Of a stretch of 64,000 nucleotides of DNA, positions 1 through 12,376 are shown piece by piece. This stretch comes from Polytrichum commune. Its lineage: Eukaryota; Streptophyta; Polytrichopsida; Polytrichales; Polytrichaceae. Within the stretch, counting starts at the first letter, position 1; every line of letters starts with the position of its first letter. The notes beneath the pieces are model-generated. The model did no database searches. It was not told the DNA's origin and saw nothing but the letters and a program-made list of their open reading frames with translations. The DNA lies in assembly GCA_950295325.1 (NCBI GenBank), contig OX485808.1, positions 24,572,527-24,636,526 of the forward strand, in the 5' to 3' direction. Made by a program: the position numbers and the translations under genes.

Positions 1-235
1 AATTTAATCAAGCCCCTGTTTTCGGTAGCGAAATGAGACGATTCTTGCAGGTGGCGAAATAAGACAAGCTTCGTCTGATCTCTAAAAACAGCGACATAGC
101 GCACAACATCGCCGAAGTCTCCAACTGCAATACATCCATCAAACCCCGACTCAGACGTCTACCGTGAACACCAGAAGGTTTAATCGAGCCCCGTTTTCGA
201 CAGGTAGAGAAATAGGACGAGATTTTTGCACACAC

Positions 236-295
236 CAGGAACAAAAGTGCGAGAGTTAACGGCGGCAGCTCCTCGATGCGCGGCAGGACAGCCAT
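236..295 (-). CDS. possible first coding exon, unknown gene
   Basis: A short open stretch in a GC-rich patch starts with ATG at 295 and runs 20 codons (MAVLPRIEELPPLTLALLFL) to a GTGTGTG donor-like site at 235. The GC-rich DNA upstream (to about 370) contrasts with the AT-rich spacer beyond and looks like the 5' end of a minus-strand gene running out of the window. The protein is not recognised. The DNA just inside (positions 1-70 and 180-230) holds two diverged copies of one roughly 55-bp unit, which would lie in the first intron. It could equally be chance; support is weak. Confidence 0.2.
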
Positions 296-301
296 GTCCA
301 A

Positions 302-3300
302 ATCCTCCCCTCCCGCTGCAGAGCATCAGATGCTCAAGAAGCTGCAGCTCTGTCGAGCGTGGCCGGGGAAAAAAGCTCTAGAGTTTATCAATTCGAAAAG
401 AAAGTCTACCTAGTTACTTCGTTGTATTGTTCACTTAGTGATGGCCCGCGCCGGACACCGACTCGGTGACTACCGTATACCATTCAACAACAACAAATTT
501 ATTGAATTTTCAAACCTACAATGAATTTTTCATTCTACACTAATGATTGAATCTCTGATTTTCTTCGTGAGAATAAAACTCCTATGAAGACAATTTCAAA
601 AGCACTCCAAAATTGCTATTTTTACATGCTTTAAAAATATTGACATGTTTTGTGTAACTTAGGGACTTCTAAGGTATAGGTACAATTTGCAACCTACACA
701 TAATAAGTTGAATGATGCACACTTTATGGTATACAATTTTACTTGCTATTTGGAATTATGCAAGGTCATAACTCCTCATTATAGATTTTATGTTTTATCA
801 AAAAAAGGTTAAATAAGTTGTATGGACTTTACTTTATGAAACTTACATTTTCAACCCAAAAAAAAAAGTTAGAGCATTTTGTAACACCATGTAGTAAGGG
901 ACACTAAATACCATAGTTTAAACTCGAAAAAAAATTAAATCAGTTGAAGTTGGGCCCAACCATTTGGTGCAATCAGTTTAACTCTCAATTTCTCACGCCC
1001 AATTTCCCTAAAATATGCCCACAAAAATGTGACCTCGGTTTCAACGACCATAGTTGAAGATCTAAAGTTTCTTTTTGACAAATTCAGCCATATAGATGTT
1101 TGCAGGTTAGAGGTGACTACTCACAGTCCAAGTTTTATTATGTAGCAAATAATAATAGAAATGTCAATAGTGGTCTTGAGGGGTAACAATTTAAGAATTA
1201 AATTGTTGTTGGTTTTTTTAATCAACCTCCACTCAAATCATCTCCAAATGATAAAATGTTACCCTCATTCACAAGAAGGGCAATACACGTACTCAAATCA
1301 GCTCACATATCCTGAAACCGTTATTTTGTGATTTTTTGGGAAGCTTTGGAAGTTGAGGTAGCAGTGCCACAAGTGCGCACCTTCCACATGGATTTACATC
1401 TAGCAACATATGTCCAAGTGACAATTCCAACGGTAGGTATTTAGGATATGTTGTGTTTGAGTGTCCATGCAAAGTTTTAGATCAATCATGAATGTTACTA
1501 AAGTTGTAGTGCATGGGAGGTGTGGGGTTTTTTTCCGTGGTTGGAACCATCATCTGGTCACTAACAAAAAGCATTGCTTCTCCATGTACTGTACAAGAGA
1601 TTCTAAGGAAAAAAAGAAAAAGGAATGTCAATGTCTTTTACCTTGACACGCGATGTCCATTCACCGCTTCCTTCCCATGTCCACATGGGCATGGGGGGGG
1701 GGGGGGGCGTTGAGTAACTATTTTCATAGGTGGACCATGTGGTATGTGTTAGGGCTATGTGTTCTATGTTAGTTTCAGGTTTTGGTGTTAGTAAGTGCAT
1801 TTAGTCAAGTGGGATTGGGGCTTGTTTCTTTTTCAATTCCTTTTGTTTAAGATTATGTTATGGTTGTGCGTGTATTGTGTCTATGCTTATTTGTTGTTTT
1901 TCATTTGGTTCTTTTTATTATTTGGTTCTTTTTCTTTTTATACAACCTCCGAAAAAGGCCTATGAAGATTGCACCTGACAACTGAGATCGCTATCTTCTC
2001 ACTCAACAATTATACAATATATTGATTGTTTGACATTCACCACATCGAAGCAGTAAAGAAACCAAACCCTAGGGTTAAATTTGAACGAAACGGATTATAG
2101 AATTACTCAATCAATCTTCTGCTCATTAAAGAACTAGGAGATTGTTACGGATATGTATGAACTTATGTTCATTGTATTGTATGTTTAGTTCATTGTATTG
2201 TCTATTAGTTCATTATATTCTTTAATAATTCATTGTCATACCAATTTATATGTGTTTCACATCGGTTTCGTTTCAAAAGTGAAGTTATTATGATGTTTTG
2301 AAGTCTAAGTTATAATTTTGAATGCTAACATCATGATTGTGACTAGAATCCGTGGTTGGGGGAAAAAAACTCCAACTCCATCTGGAACTTGGGATAGATG
2401 CATTGTGAGGAACACCACTTGAGTGGGTTTAGGGAGTGGAGAATGAAATGTAAGGTGAATGGAAATAGTAGAGTAGAATAGAGTAGAATATAATGAATGC
2501 AAAAGAGTAGAAGGTGAAAGGTAGCCCATATAGAGCCATCCAAAACCTAAGTTAACTCCTACTTTTAATATAAGGAATGGGACGAGGGAGTTATAGAGGT
2601 CAACATATTACAACACCATAACTTGAAATATATACCAAAGGATAGAGACATGGAACAAAATAGAGCCTCTTATTTCAATTGTTTCATTTTCTTTCAGATC
2701 TTACATCTTAGGGTGGGTTTACACAAGGGTATGGTCCAAGAAGTTTCGGGTCCAAAAGACCTCTAATTGGGCTCAAGAGGAGGTATAGTGAAGTTGAACC
2801 CAAACCCTAATGTCAATGCCTTGGGTCCAACATGGAGGCTTTTGAAACACCGAACATGGAGAACCAACCGCTAGTTGCAAGTGAAATGGTTGAGTTTCAA
2901 AAATAACTAGTTGAAGTTCCAGACTTTAGGAAGATTACCGATCATTTTTGAGGAACATGTGGAATACACGCCAAATTATTCAAGAAAATCCAAAAGATGT
3001 CAACATGTAATTGGTTGGACTTGGAAACACATGATTTTGACTGATTGTGCCCAAAAATCTCCCCAAACACTGCTTTGAATTTAAGACCCACTTCTTGTTG
3101 GTCTTGGACCCTAATGTAAATACCTTGGGTCCAAAGTTAAGTCTAATTATAGGGTTAGGGTTTGAACATAACCCTTCTCTTCGCTCAATGTCAAGAATTT
3201 GTTTTCTTGAGCACTTGGTGGGTACATGGAGCAATGTCTACTTGAGGCCATCTACCAATAAAACTTTGAAACCTAATAATTTTTGCATATGGAATTCAAC

Positions 3301-4994
3301 TAAGAGATATGATGGATTCCCTTGTTAGTTCCTTAAAAGAATAATTTATTCAGTTATTTATATGATGTAGTATACATGCGTTGTGTTGCACTATGATAGC
3401 ACATACTATTTGTGCATTATTCATGTGTTACTAGAAACACGATTTAGTTTCTTGAGAATACCATTAGGAAATTCTCTATAGTGCCTATTTTGATATGAAG
3501 ATAGCATTTAGCAAAAGCAATAGAGTATGGTGTGCTAGTATTTCTAGTACATGAACCCTATTAAGGTAGGAGCACCTCAAACCAAGACAACACCCAAAAC
3601 CACCAACCTTGAAATCTTGCATAATAAGTGCATGTTGATTTGAGATATTCACCATGTGAACATCAAGCCGCCCTAACGGTTTTGGGTGCCAACATAGTTT
3701 TCACTTCAAAAATTTGCATTTATTTCAATATTGGGGAGAGAACTTTTCTTTTTAAAGTACACATGGTTTCTTTGTTTTCTTTTTTACATGGGAATAAAAA
3801 AATTCTGGTTCATACACCTGCCACATACATGTCAAATGCCTTGACTTCTCAGTTTGAGGTGCTCCTACCTTATGTTCAGTTGAGACTTCTTTAATTTGCA
3901 AGCTCAGGACGCACATGGAGGGACTTGCAAAAATCACCATTGTGTGTAAGATCATTGTATCAATTTTGAGATGATAAGATACTAATTATACCATTGTATA
4001 GTACCATAGTTTGGTTGAAAAGCTTTACTCTGGTGTACATATATTTGTGAGCAATTCTTCTTAGTATGACTTACATTAGTTGTAGAGATCACAGATTCAA
4101 TGTGAACACATGCATATAAATTACTCTCAACATAGGTTCAATGCTCTAAACACCAAAAACCTATCCAAGGACAGTTTGAGCACCTAAGTATTTTCTCTGT
4201 TGTAATTCTAATGTTGGTCACTGATGATTTTCAGGCAAATTAGAATTTCACATGCCAGAGATCATGCACAGAATAGTGAGTAAGTTTTACTCAGCAACCA
4301 AGTGGCCAACTGTGGGAGCTTATAACGCTCATTTGTTGTGCATCTACATATGAGTCCAATTACATCACAAACAATTCAAGAATGTTTAGAATTTGATGTT
4401 ACAGGAAGGATTTCAAGGAACAGGAACCTTCCAAGAAGTTCATGGAAGTTGTAAACTGCATAAAACTGGATTGCACAGCAGAACACTTCAGCCGCGTATC
4501 TTGGTGAACAGACAAAGGTGGTCTCTTAAACTCCATCTCTGAAGTTCAAAATTACGCAAACATGATTGTCAGTTTGTATTCTCAAGGAAATGCACGTTGA
4601 AGAATGAATACATTAGTCATTAGGCTGATTTCTGGTAATGAAGGATTGCCTTTTGCATACATCTACATACAGACATCTATCATTATTTCACATACAAAAG
4701 GTAATGAAGGATTACTAACCCTACAAACTCCTGCAAGTATCCAATAACCAACATGTGCAGATGTAGAGAAGTATGTGCAACAGGTACACTAATAGTGAAC
4801 TTTTTAATAAAAGAGAATCCACAACTATTGATCTGCATAAAAAGAAACTCAAGATACACTCTTGATCTGGTAACACTTATTTTTTAGAAATTGTGCAGAT
4901 TCAAGATCTATGATACAAGGTCATATACTTCAGGACCCTTTTTATTTGTTGTGTGCGGTGGTAGACATCTGATGATGATTGAGGGGCTGGAGAA
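302..4994. other. AT-rich intergenic spacer
   Basis: No gene recognised. It contains a 17-G run near 1691-1707, a reversed copy of dispersed repeat family A at about 2880-3055, and a fragment near 870-910 resembling repeats at 15.37 and 19.46 kb. Short open frames here lack family similarity and coding composition. Confidence 0.5.
2880..3055 (-). repeat. dispersed repeat family A, copy 1 (reversed)
   Basis: Read on the minus strand, it starts GATTTTTGGGCACAATCAGT, continues GTGTTTCCAAGTCCAACC and ends in the ACTTCAACTAGTTATTTTTG block, as in the other copies. Confidence 0.7.
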
Positions 4995-6767
4995 TTATAC
5001 ACTTCGTGATGGATCATGTACTTCAAACACAAGGCCATTGCTTTTGATAAAAGAATGATTTGTGTGATCAATTTCCTGCAAGGCATCCCACACCAATTCC
5101 TCAATCAATTCCTCAATCAATTCCTCACGAGAAATGTTAATGCACAATTCAGAAATCCCTAGACTTTCTCCCAGAAACATATATCATGTGACTTGAGATA
5201 TTTCCTATTCCTACTTTCTCAACGTGAGCATGCTGTCACTCATTTTCGACCTCCAAATTTTCCTTTCAACAATACAGAAGAAGTAACTGAAAATATTGAG
5301 AACATCTACCAAGACATGCTACGCTGGGTGCATCGTATGCTTCCTACAAAGAGGATTCTGTGCCTTCATATTGAAAGTGTTTGGTTAGGATCATGATCAG
5401 CACGGAGCCCAGCTTGAGCTAGACTTCAACGGGCTTCGATCTTTCACATCTCCGTTCTTGAAGTAATCACAAGGCATCCCCCCCACAAAATTGTGTTCAA
5501 AGTGTGTTCTAAAGACGTGAAATGGAAAACAAAATAAAGGTGACATGACACCAAAATACTACGACAACCAACACACAACACGAAGGTACAATAAAGGTTA
5601 AAGACTCAAAGTGATGAAATCTTACATTGGTATCACTGAGCTCAAGGTTGTAGAAGTCCATGAAAGATTCTTGAAAAACAGGACCAGCATGCCATGTGCC
5701 CACATGAAGCTTCAAAAACTGTGATCCCTCCACTCTAAACAATTGAATATCCTCTGGAGCTGGTGGCGAGAATACGAGCCCACCCTTTCCTTTCTTTAAT
5801 TGTGCATGCCCATCACAGTCACAACTACAATCTTTCTTGTCAACAATGGTAGAGGGAGCCACACCAAGATACCACCGTTGGCCATTGATAGATCCCAAAC
5901 ATTGAGTAACATTCGCATGGAATGTGATGGTGGTAAGTCTCATAGTTCTGTTCTCCAATCGCATGAGGTAGAATCTGATAACACCAAACGACATCATCAA
6001 GACAATCAATCAGAAACCCCTAAAGGTGACTCTTGTGCGACAATGCAACCATCTATCATTACAACTCTACTCTGACATCATCGTCGAGGGGTCCTGCAGC
6101 ATTTTGGAAGTCAAATATTTCTGGCACGAATTAGTTTGAAGCACTTCCCATTAAATTGAGAGACTTAATTTCATAGAAAACTGAAGTCAAGTAGGGTCAC
6201 ACGAACTTCAATAGATCTGATATCCAGCAATGAAGCCACAAACTAGAGAGACTTGTTACTCCTTCAGGGGATTGGCACGCAGCATTACCGTGATAACAAT
6301 GCGACAACAAAACCCTACAATCTGGCATAATTGTTGTTAATACCAAAAGAAAAGCTCCAGTCAAAACCACATTAACCCCTGATTAAGAAAACGACTCAAA
6401 ATGCTTCCCGCCAGAGGACCAGAACGATTATTCCAGCAAAAATCACATTACAAACACTAATTACTACATGTGACCCAAACCCTAATTGGAACCCATCCAA
6501 GGCAAGTTCCCATCACGACCAGGCATAAAGCCACACTATCACTATCGATATAATACTCCACTCCATGTAGAGTGGGCACGAACTCCAAAACAAAATCGGT
6601 TCTCGTCATCCTACGTGCCTCGGAATGCCTTTGCTCAACTCAAGCTTCGCGTCGTCGCATCCAAAGGGTTTGCCATCCTTTGAGGGGGTGATGACCTGGC
6701 CATAGGGTGCGAAATTCTCCGGGGTGAGGTCCGTGACGGTGAGCTTGACGACCTTGGGTTCTGCCAT
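4995..6767 (-). CDS. AllA-like (ureidoglycolate lyase family) protein, 3 exons
   Basis: Predicted protein of 192 residues from complement(join(4995..5075, 5626..5974, 6619..6767)). It matches the plant family usually annotated ureidoglycolate hydrolase/lyase (AllA domain, cupin-like; Arabidopsis relatives about 190 residues). AllA in bacteria cleaves ureidoglycolate to glyoxylate and urea; the role of the plant homologues is not firmly established. Visible family motifs: FAPYGQVI (about 19-26), LSKGIPRFYLMRLE across the exon 1-2 junction, VTQCLGSI, WYLGVA, FLKLHVGTWHAGP and MDFYNLELSDTN in exon 2, then IDHTNHSF and NGLVFEV in exon 3. All three exons join in frame. Intron 2 is GTAAG...TGCAG. 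Intron 1 keeps the conserved IPRFY junction only if its donor is GC (AG/GCACGT at 6618). The ATG at 6767 is chosen because homology starts there. Confidence 0.88.
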
Positions 6768-8380
6768 GCTCGGGCAGAGCAAAATTCCGCAACGACAATG
6801 GCAGGAATGCTCTTCTCCGAAAAAATTCTTGCGAACCCTCTTCCACACACCAGGCTAACGGCCACTTTATACTTGGGTCCGGATTGAGGGCCGGCCGGAA
6901 CTTTCAAAATTTGGGCCAATAGGATCGCTTGATTTCATCAAATTGGGTCTAAGGGCTTTATACTTGGGGCCGGCCTAATATACTAGTAAGCAAGTGCACC
7001 TATTATGAACCGTGATCTAAGTTAAGCTATATTGGATTGTAACATATAGGTACATATCCAAAATGAAATGTACATATTGTCTAAGAGAAACCATTATCTA
7101 TCTATCTATCTCCATATTTTTATTTAAAAAGTATATATGACATTTACTTAAGAGACATATTGGTACGAAAATTATTACATATCATTATATTGTTGATGTG
7201 CCTATATATATAGGTGATCTATGACTTTTACTTCAAAAAATTATAGCATATTTCCTCTTGATTCAAAAATTAGATGTATTAATTTCATGTTCTTCATTTG
7301 TATTTACTACTGATGTGTTCATGTAGTTTTTAAAATTTTTATTAAAATTTTTTATATTTTAAAATTCAAAATCTATCTATAATAGGCACACTCACAAGGT
7401 ATGTTTGCATTGAGCATTGGAAAAAGGATTATTAGGTCGCCTTGGTATCACCTTCTCCAACTTGGTGCCATACATGCGGGGATCAAATTAGTGTGAATTC
7501 AATGTTTTGCAAGTTGTCGATTATTTTGAGAGAGTTGGAAAAGATTATAGAACGAGCTTATCTAATATTGGAAGATATTTGTAAGTATACGAGTGTCCTT
7601 AAAATATGTAAATTACACAAATCATACATGCGGCTGGGGCGAACCAACCCATACATTGGTTCCTTGGAGACAAGGGTTTAGGCATCCAACAAGGAACGAG
7701 TGTATGAGTTGGTTCACACAAATCTCATACATGTTGCCTAGAATGTAAATAGGTATATGTAAATTACTACGTAACATTATCAACTTGTCTTCAAACAATC
7801 TGTGTGCTATGTGTGCCATGTGTCAAGGAATAAAATATGAGATGAAAACTTGCCCAATTTGACCCATATGTACAATTATGCATTTTTTGGAGGTTCATAA
7901 TTGAATCTTCAAAATATAGCTTTTGTACATGTTGTACTGCAAGATGCGAACTCTATCCAAACTAATTTGTCATGGAGAATTTATTTGGACATAGATTTAT
8001 TGATGACATCATCCTTTTGTTTCTGTTTCTAAGTGGAATGCATCCTCTGGAGCAGGGATGCCTCGCTATTCCAAAATCTTTTGTTACAATCAGTTTGTGA
8101 TAAGAGTTTTTCTTACCCATAATGCACTCATTGGATTTACAATACACCTACTCTAGATGCAATTTCGTGTCCTCATTGAGTGCTCTGAAATAAAGCTCAT
8201 CCTTAGGCTGATAGCAACTTCCACACAAACTCTTGCCTTGCCTCATCTAAGATAATTCCAATTTCTTCAAGAATATAGCGGGCCTTTAGGGGTTACACGG
8301 GTTGAAGTAGTCTAAATAAATTGCATACAAATTTGATATGAAATAATTTTGTTTTGAAAAGCTCATGATTCTTGGGTTGC
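6768..8380. other. AT-rich intergenic spacer
   Basis: The first 200 bases are relatively GC-rich and are probably promoter/5' UTR of the AllA-like gene. The rest is AT-rich with a short ATCT tandem run near 7097-7110. No gene recognised. Confidence 0.5.
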
Positions 8381-8389
8381 CTTTTCACA

Positions 8390-10220
8390 ATTGAATGTGA
8401 CACAATGTGGTAATGCTGGTAACTGTGAAGTTTGGAGCAACAGAATGTGAAAATGAAGATGCATCTGTGTCAAGTTCTGTATTACATATTGAGTTCAAAA
8501 AAATTCATTGTCATAAGCTCATCCCATCCTTGTTGTAGCGGAACCAATACTGCCATCAGCACTTAGCAACCAGGATGGTAGAAATCTATCAGAGGTCGAT
8601 CAATGTTTTATGGAAACATCTTCCAGAACGAGGATTGAAGTGAGTGTCACAGCGAAACCTCCAGTGGTCTATGTCACCAGAGGAGGCTTGGACAATTTGT
8701 CTACAATAATCGGCCCATTAACATCGCTCCTGTTAAGCAAGATTCTAAATGACTAAACGGGATTTAGCTAGGGCTGGGCCATAGATCACAAAGTAACATT
8801 ACAAACAGGATATCCGGCACCTTGAACCTATGCCCATAGCGTGCAAGTAACATGAGTTGTCCCCAAAGTAGGTTGCATTTTTGCCCTGACTTGTGCACAA
8901 GCTGCTGGTCAAGTTTGTGATGTCCTCTTTCAGCAATCACTTTAGTTCGTGTGTATCTATTTCGCCCTGCAGGATTTCAACACGGTTACGACACCCACCC
9001 GACTGAACTTTTAACAAGAAGAACAACTGTACACACTCTGCAACTGACACGTTCAGCAATCGTGGGAGATTTTGAGCTTGCAGTTGAATATGGCAACAGG
9101 CACTCAACAATGAAAAAAATTAAAATTATACATTACAAATTTTGTCTGCACGAGAGGCGGCAGTAACAGCTTGATCTAATGAGAGTACTCAAATGTCTTA
9201 AATGTCTTGAAGGCTACCTAATTCCAATGTGCAGCAGTTGACAGGGATGCTTGGAGAGCAGGAGCTCAGAAGAGTTATTTCTTGAGTTGATTTTTCAAAG
9301 AATAATGTGACACGGTATCATGAGGCTGGTAACTGCGAAGATGGAAAAACAGACTCTAGATACGATCTTACAGTAATCCGACAACCATCTGACAATGAAT
9401 ATTATCGTTTATTAGCGATTCTAGAGGAATTTATGTTCGCAAAAAGGGGCGTGGAAAATTCTCAATTCAACTTTGGAATTACGTAATGAAGTCATTTAGT
9501 ATCTCTCAGTAATATAAGGTGTGCTGATTTAGGGGTCGAGATTGAGCATTTCTGTTGATGCTTCAAACCTCAAAGCTTGTTTAACCTGCTGCGGTGTTAA
9601 TACAAACACAAGACAGGTCAACGTGTATCCTTTTACACCCGAAGTAACTGATTAAACTAATGAAACAGTTCTGCTGCATTTTTGCTTCGCTCGCTAACTC
9701 ATTTCTTCACTCACAGTTTCATAACATAATAATCTCTATGCTCATCGAAACGTTAGCGTCCAATAAATCTGGCGTCATATCTACAATAGAATAGCGCAGC
9801 AGTGAGCACGCACGGCGATTACTGTGAAATCCATGGAGCTCCGAGTGGCGAAATTTTTCATCACTTCTCCGCCTCGAGCTCTTTCTTGAGCTGCACAGAG
9901 AAATCGTCGGTCACATCGTCATCGTCCCAGTCGTCCTCCCACTGCTGCACTGCGCCCTTCCCTTCGTCCTCATCGTCCCAGACCTCGTTCTCGAACTCCT
10001 CGAATTCGTCATCGTCCTCGAACACGTCCACCTTGGAATCCTCCGCAGGAACGTCCTTCGTGACCGCCGCGGCCGTGCTTCCCTCCATCGCTGCGATTTG
10101 CTTTGCTCTTCCTCCTTGCGTGTGAACCCTAACTCAAGCTCAAGGGGTCTCTCTCTCTCTCCTCCGAAGTTTTCCTCCGTCTTGCCATTCGGATGAAAAG
10201 GATGAAATCAAGATGGATGT
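8390..10220. repeat. segmental duplication, copy 1 (DSS1 unit)
   Basis: This stretch is collinear, in the same orientation, with about 58160-60180. Matching blocks include AGCTAGGGCTGGGCCA (8770 and 58739), the CTGACTTGTGCACAAGCT block (8887 and 58856), the GATGTCCTCTTTCAGCA block, AGGGGTCGAGATTGAGCATT (9531 and 59496), the whole DSS1 frame, and the pyrimidine-rich promoter with its CCTCCTTGCGTGTG block. Similarity fades on the peroxiredoxin side after about 10.2 kb. Confidence 0.85.
9861..10088 (-). CDS. DSS1: DSS1/SEM1 (Rpn15) proteasome lid protein, copy 1
   Basis: A 75-residue, very acidic single-exon protein. DSS1/SEM1 is a small, largely disordered subunit of the 26S proteasome lid that also serves the TREX-2 mRNA-export complex and BRCA2-dependent repair. 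The family signature is the acidic, aromatic-punctuated core: [14 protein letters not shown] (21-34), then [17 protein letters not shown] (about 48-64) and a basic-acidic helix [10 protein letters not shown] at the end. Length is normal for the family. The ATG at 10088 is the natural start. It is divergently arranged with peroxiredoxin Q, 273 bp apart. It differs from the copy at 59.8 kb only within the first 18 residues; from residue 19 the two proteins are identical. Confidence 0.95.
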   Translation of the reverse strand: MEGSTAAAVTKDVPAEDSKVDVFEDDDEFEEFENEVWDDEDEGKGAVQQWEDDWDDDDVTDDFSVQLKKELEAEK

Positions 10221-10361
10221 AAATGGATGTAATTTAGATGAAGGATGAAATACTGAAGTGTGTCATTCATGCATCCACATTCCATCTGCCAACTCCTCCA
10301 CCACAGAAGGAAGAAGAGAAACAAGCAGTGAACATTGTCGTTGTCGATCAGATTGGCAGCT
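10089..10361. promoter_or_regulatory. shared bidirectional promoter, DSS1 / peroxiredoxin Q
   Basis: The 273 bp between two divergent start codons must hold both 5' UTRs and promoters. It contains a telo-box-like AACCCTAA (10125-10132), a CT-rich run (10148-10162) and a degenerate GATGAAA/GATGTAA cluster (10192-10250). Telo-boxes and pyrimidine patches are common near starts of plant housekeeping genes. No clear TATA box is seen. The DSS1-side half is also found at 60040-60170. Confidence 0.6.
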
Positions 10362-12376
10362 ATGGCGGCCCAAGCCACCCTCTCCTCCGCGGCCTTCGCT
10401 ACCACGCTTGCCTCGCTCTCCACACGGAAAGAATCCGCCACCAGCTGCAATCTGCAGACGGCAGCTCACTTTTCTCGTGGTGAGATTTTCGGCGACAAGC
10501 AGCTTGCTGTGTCCGCTGTCTCCTCTTCTACCGCTCGCTCAGCCTGGCGCCTCCCTGTCGTCTCTAAGGTGAGGCTTACATTGGCTTGTTCCATGCGTGC
10601 CGAAGAGAGCTCGTTTCCTTGTGTATTGTGGCAATGCTAGTGTGCCGTTGAATTGAGATTGTCAATTGAGGATTGGATAGCTCATGTCAAGCTGCCACGA
10701 CCTCACTTGATTTCCGAACCTGTCTTGTGTCGTGTATGGTGAAGGGAGGATGTATTCTTTCGTATTAGTGTCCATGTGCTGTTCAGTCTCTCTTCATTGG
10801 GATTATTTAGAACTGGATATCCTTCGTGCAGGTTAACGACATTGCTTAATTTCAGCTTGTCTCAGAATTGGTGTGTATATCTATGGACCGCGAAGGAGTG
10901 TTTTTTATCTCGTGACATTGTTCTTATGCTGTTTAGGAGATATATATGTGATGCTTAATGACGTCGCTTGTTGCGAGGAAGGCTCGTATTTGTGAAGAAT
11001 CGGTGTAGGTTGCTGTATGTTGCGAAGAGAGATTTTTTTTCTCTTAATGATACAATTTCCATGTTCTGTTCAATTTCGTTACAATGTGACCATTTAACAA
11101 TGAGGACCGGATAAGAAGATCCCGTGAATGTGACTTTTTCAGAAATGGTGCGTGTTGCTTCATGTCGTAGAGGGAGATTGTTTTCTCGTGCGACTGTGAT
11201 GTATATGTGCTTGTCAATCTCGCTCTATTGATGTACTTTGAGGAAGTCTGGATACCTTAAGTGAAGCCCTATGCCCTCACTCGTAAGGCATGTTAGTAGC
11301 ATGTGCTCTTTACGTACAGGATTTGCTCCCACTTACATTTTGCTGTTTCCATGGCCGAGTTTCATTCTTCGTGTTGTGCGTGTGGTTAGTTAACGAAGGG
11401 AGACCCTCTGCCTCCAGCGGTTTTGAAGGACCAGGACGGCCGCGACGTCAAGCTGTCCAAGTTTAGAGGCAGACCATTGATCCTCTACTTCTACCCTGCC
11501 AATGAGACACCTGGATGTACCAAACAGGTTCGATCTGCCTCTTTTCTGCTACTCGATTTCTTGCTCTTATACCTTTATGTTCATGCACACGTGAAAGATA
11601 TAAAGTGTAGGGTTCTACGGTCCAAGTCGTTACACCCGAGTTACACAATTTTGCAGTAGAAGATGACGCAATAATGTAGCAATCTTTCGACAGCGTTTGA
11701 GCTTTTCTAACTGTCATTTACAACCTAAGTCCTGCGCATTTGTCTATGAACTCTACAAAGCACATATTAAAAGTTTTATTGCTTAGGGGCTATGGTCTGA
11801 GCTGGTGATTAATTGTTCAACTTTGTCGATGCTATAAATACCTGTAGGCCTGCTCATTCCGTGATGCTTTTGACGACTACCGAAAACTCGGTGCCACAAT
11901 TGTGGGAGTTAGTGGAGATACTCCCGAGTCTCACAAGGTACGCTACACTACTTATCATAAACTTTGCGGCCCTTTTACATCACTTTTGGAAGCCAAGGTT
12001 AGAATTTGCAACCTTCACAATGTTCTTACTAATCATATCCTAAATAAAGTTTCTCATGACATATGCTTCTTGAATCTCATTTGTGAGGAAACTTCTAAAA
12101 CCGTGCTGAAAGCAATTACTGCTGGGTTTCCACACATTAATGAAGTGCTTCTTGGTGCAGGCATTCAAGCAAAAGTATAATTTGCCATACACTCTTCTTA
12201 GTGATGAAGGCAACAAGCTGAGGAAAGAATTTGGCGTGCCTGCCGATTTCTTTGGGGCTCTTGCGGGGCGCCAAACCTATGTTGTGAATAGACAGGGCAT
12301 CATTTCCTTGGTCTACAACAACCAGTTCCAGCCTGAGAAGCACGTTGATGAGACTCTCAAAATCCTGCAAACCTGA
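10362..12376 (+). CDS. PRXQ: peroxiredoxin Q, plastid type, 4 exons
   Basis: Predicted 216-residue protein from join(10362..10568, 11390..11527, 11848..11937, 12161..12376); all introns are GT-AG and in phase 0. Peroxiredoxin Q is a monomeric thioredoxin-dependent thiol peroxidase of the chloroplast that reduces hydrogen peroxide and alkyl hydroperoxides. Residues 1-69 are a Ser/Thr/Ala-rich transit peptide encoded entirely by exon 1. The mature part shows LYFYPANETPGCTKQACSF with peroxidatic Cys112 and resolving Cys117 (C-x4-C, the PrxQ hallmark), GVSGDTPESHK, LPYTLLSDEGNKLRKEFGVP and GRQTYVVNRQG, ending NNQFQPEKHVDETLKILQT. Length and motifs are those of a functional gene. It runs divergently from DSS1. 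Confidence 0.96.

Noticed and set aside
5509-5620. A possible terminal exon right after the second AllA exon
   Set aside because: It would stop after three codons; the family C-terminus (IDHTNHSF...NGLVFEV) is found instead at 4995-5075 with a good TGCAG acceptor.
9802-10125. Plus-strand open frame rich in Ser opposite DSS1 copy 1, and its counterpart at 59624-60085
   Set aside because: It is the antisense shadow of the acidic DSS1 codons (GAC/GAG read as GTC/CTC, giving TCC and TCG Ser runs).
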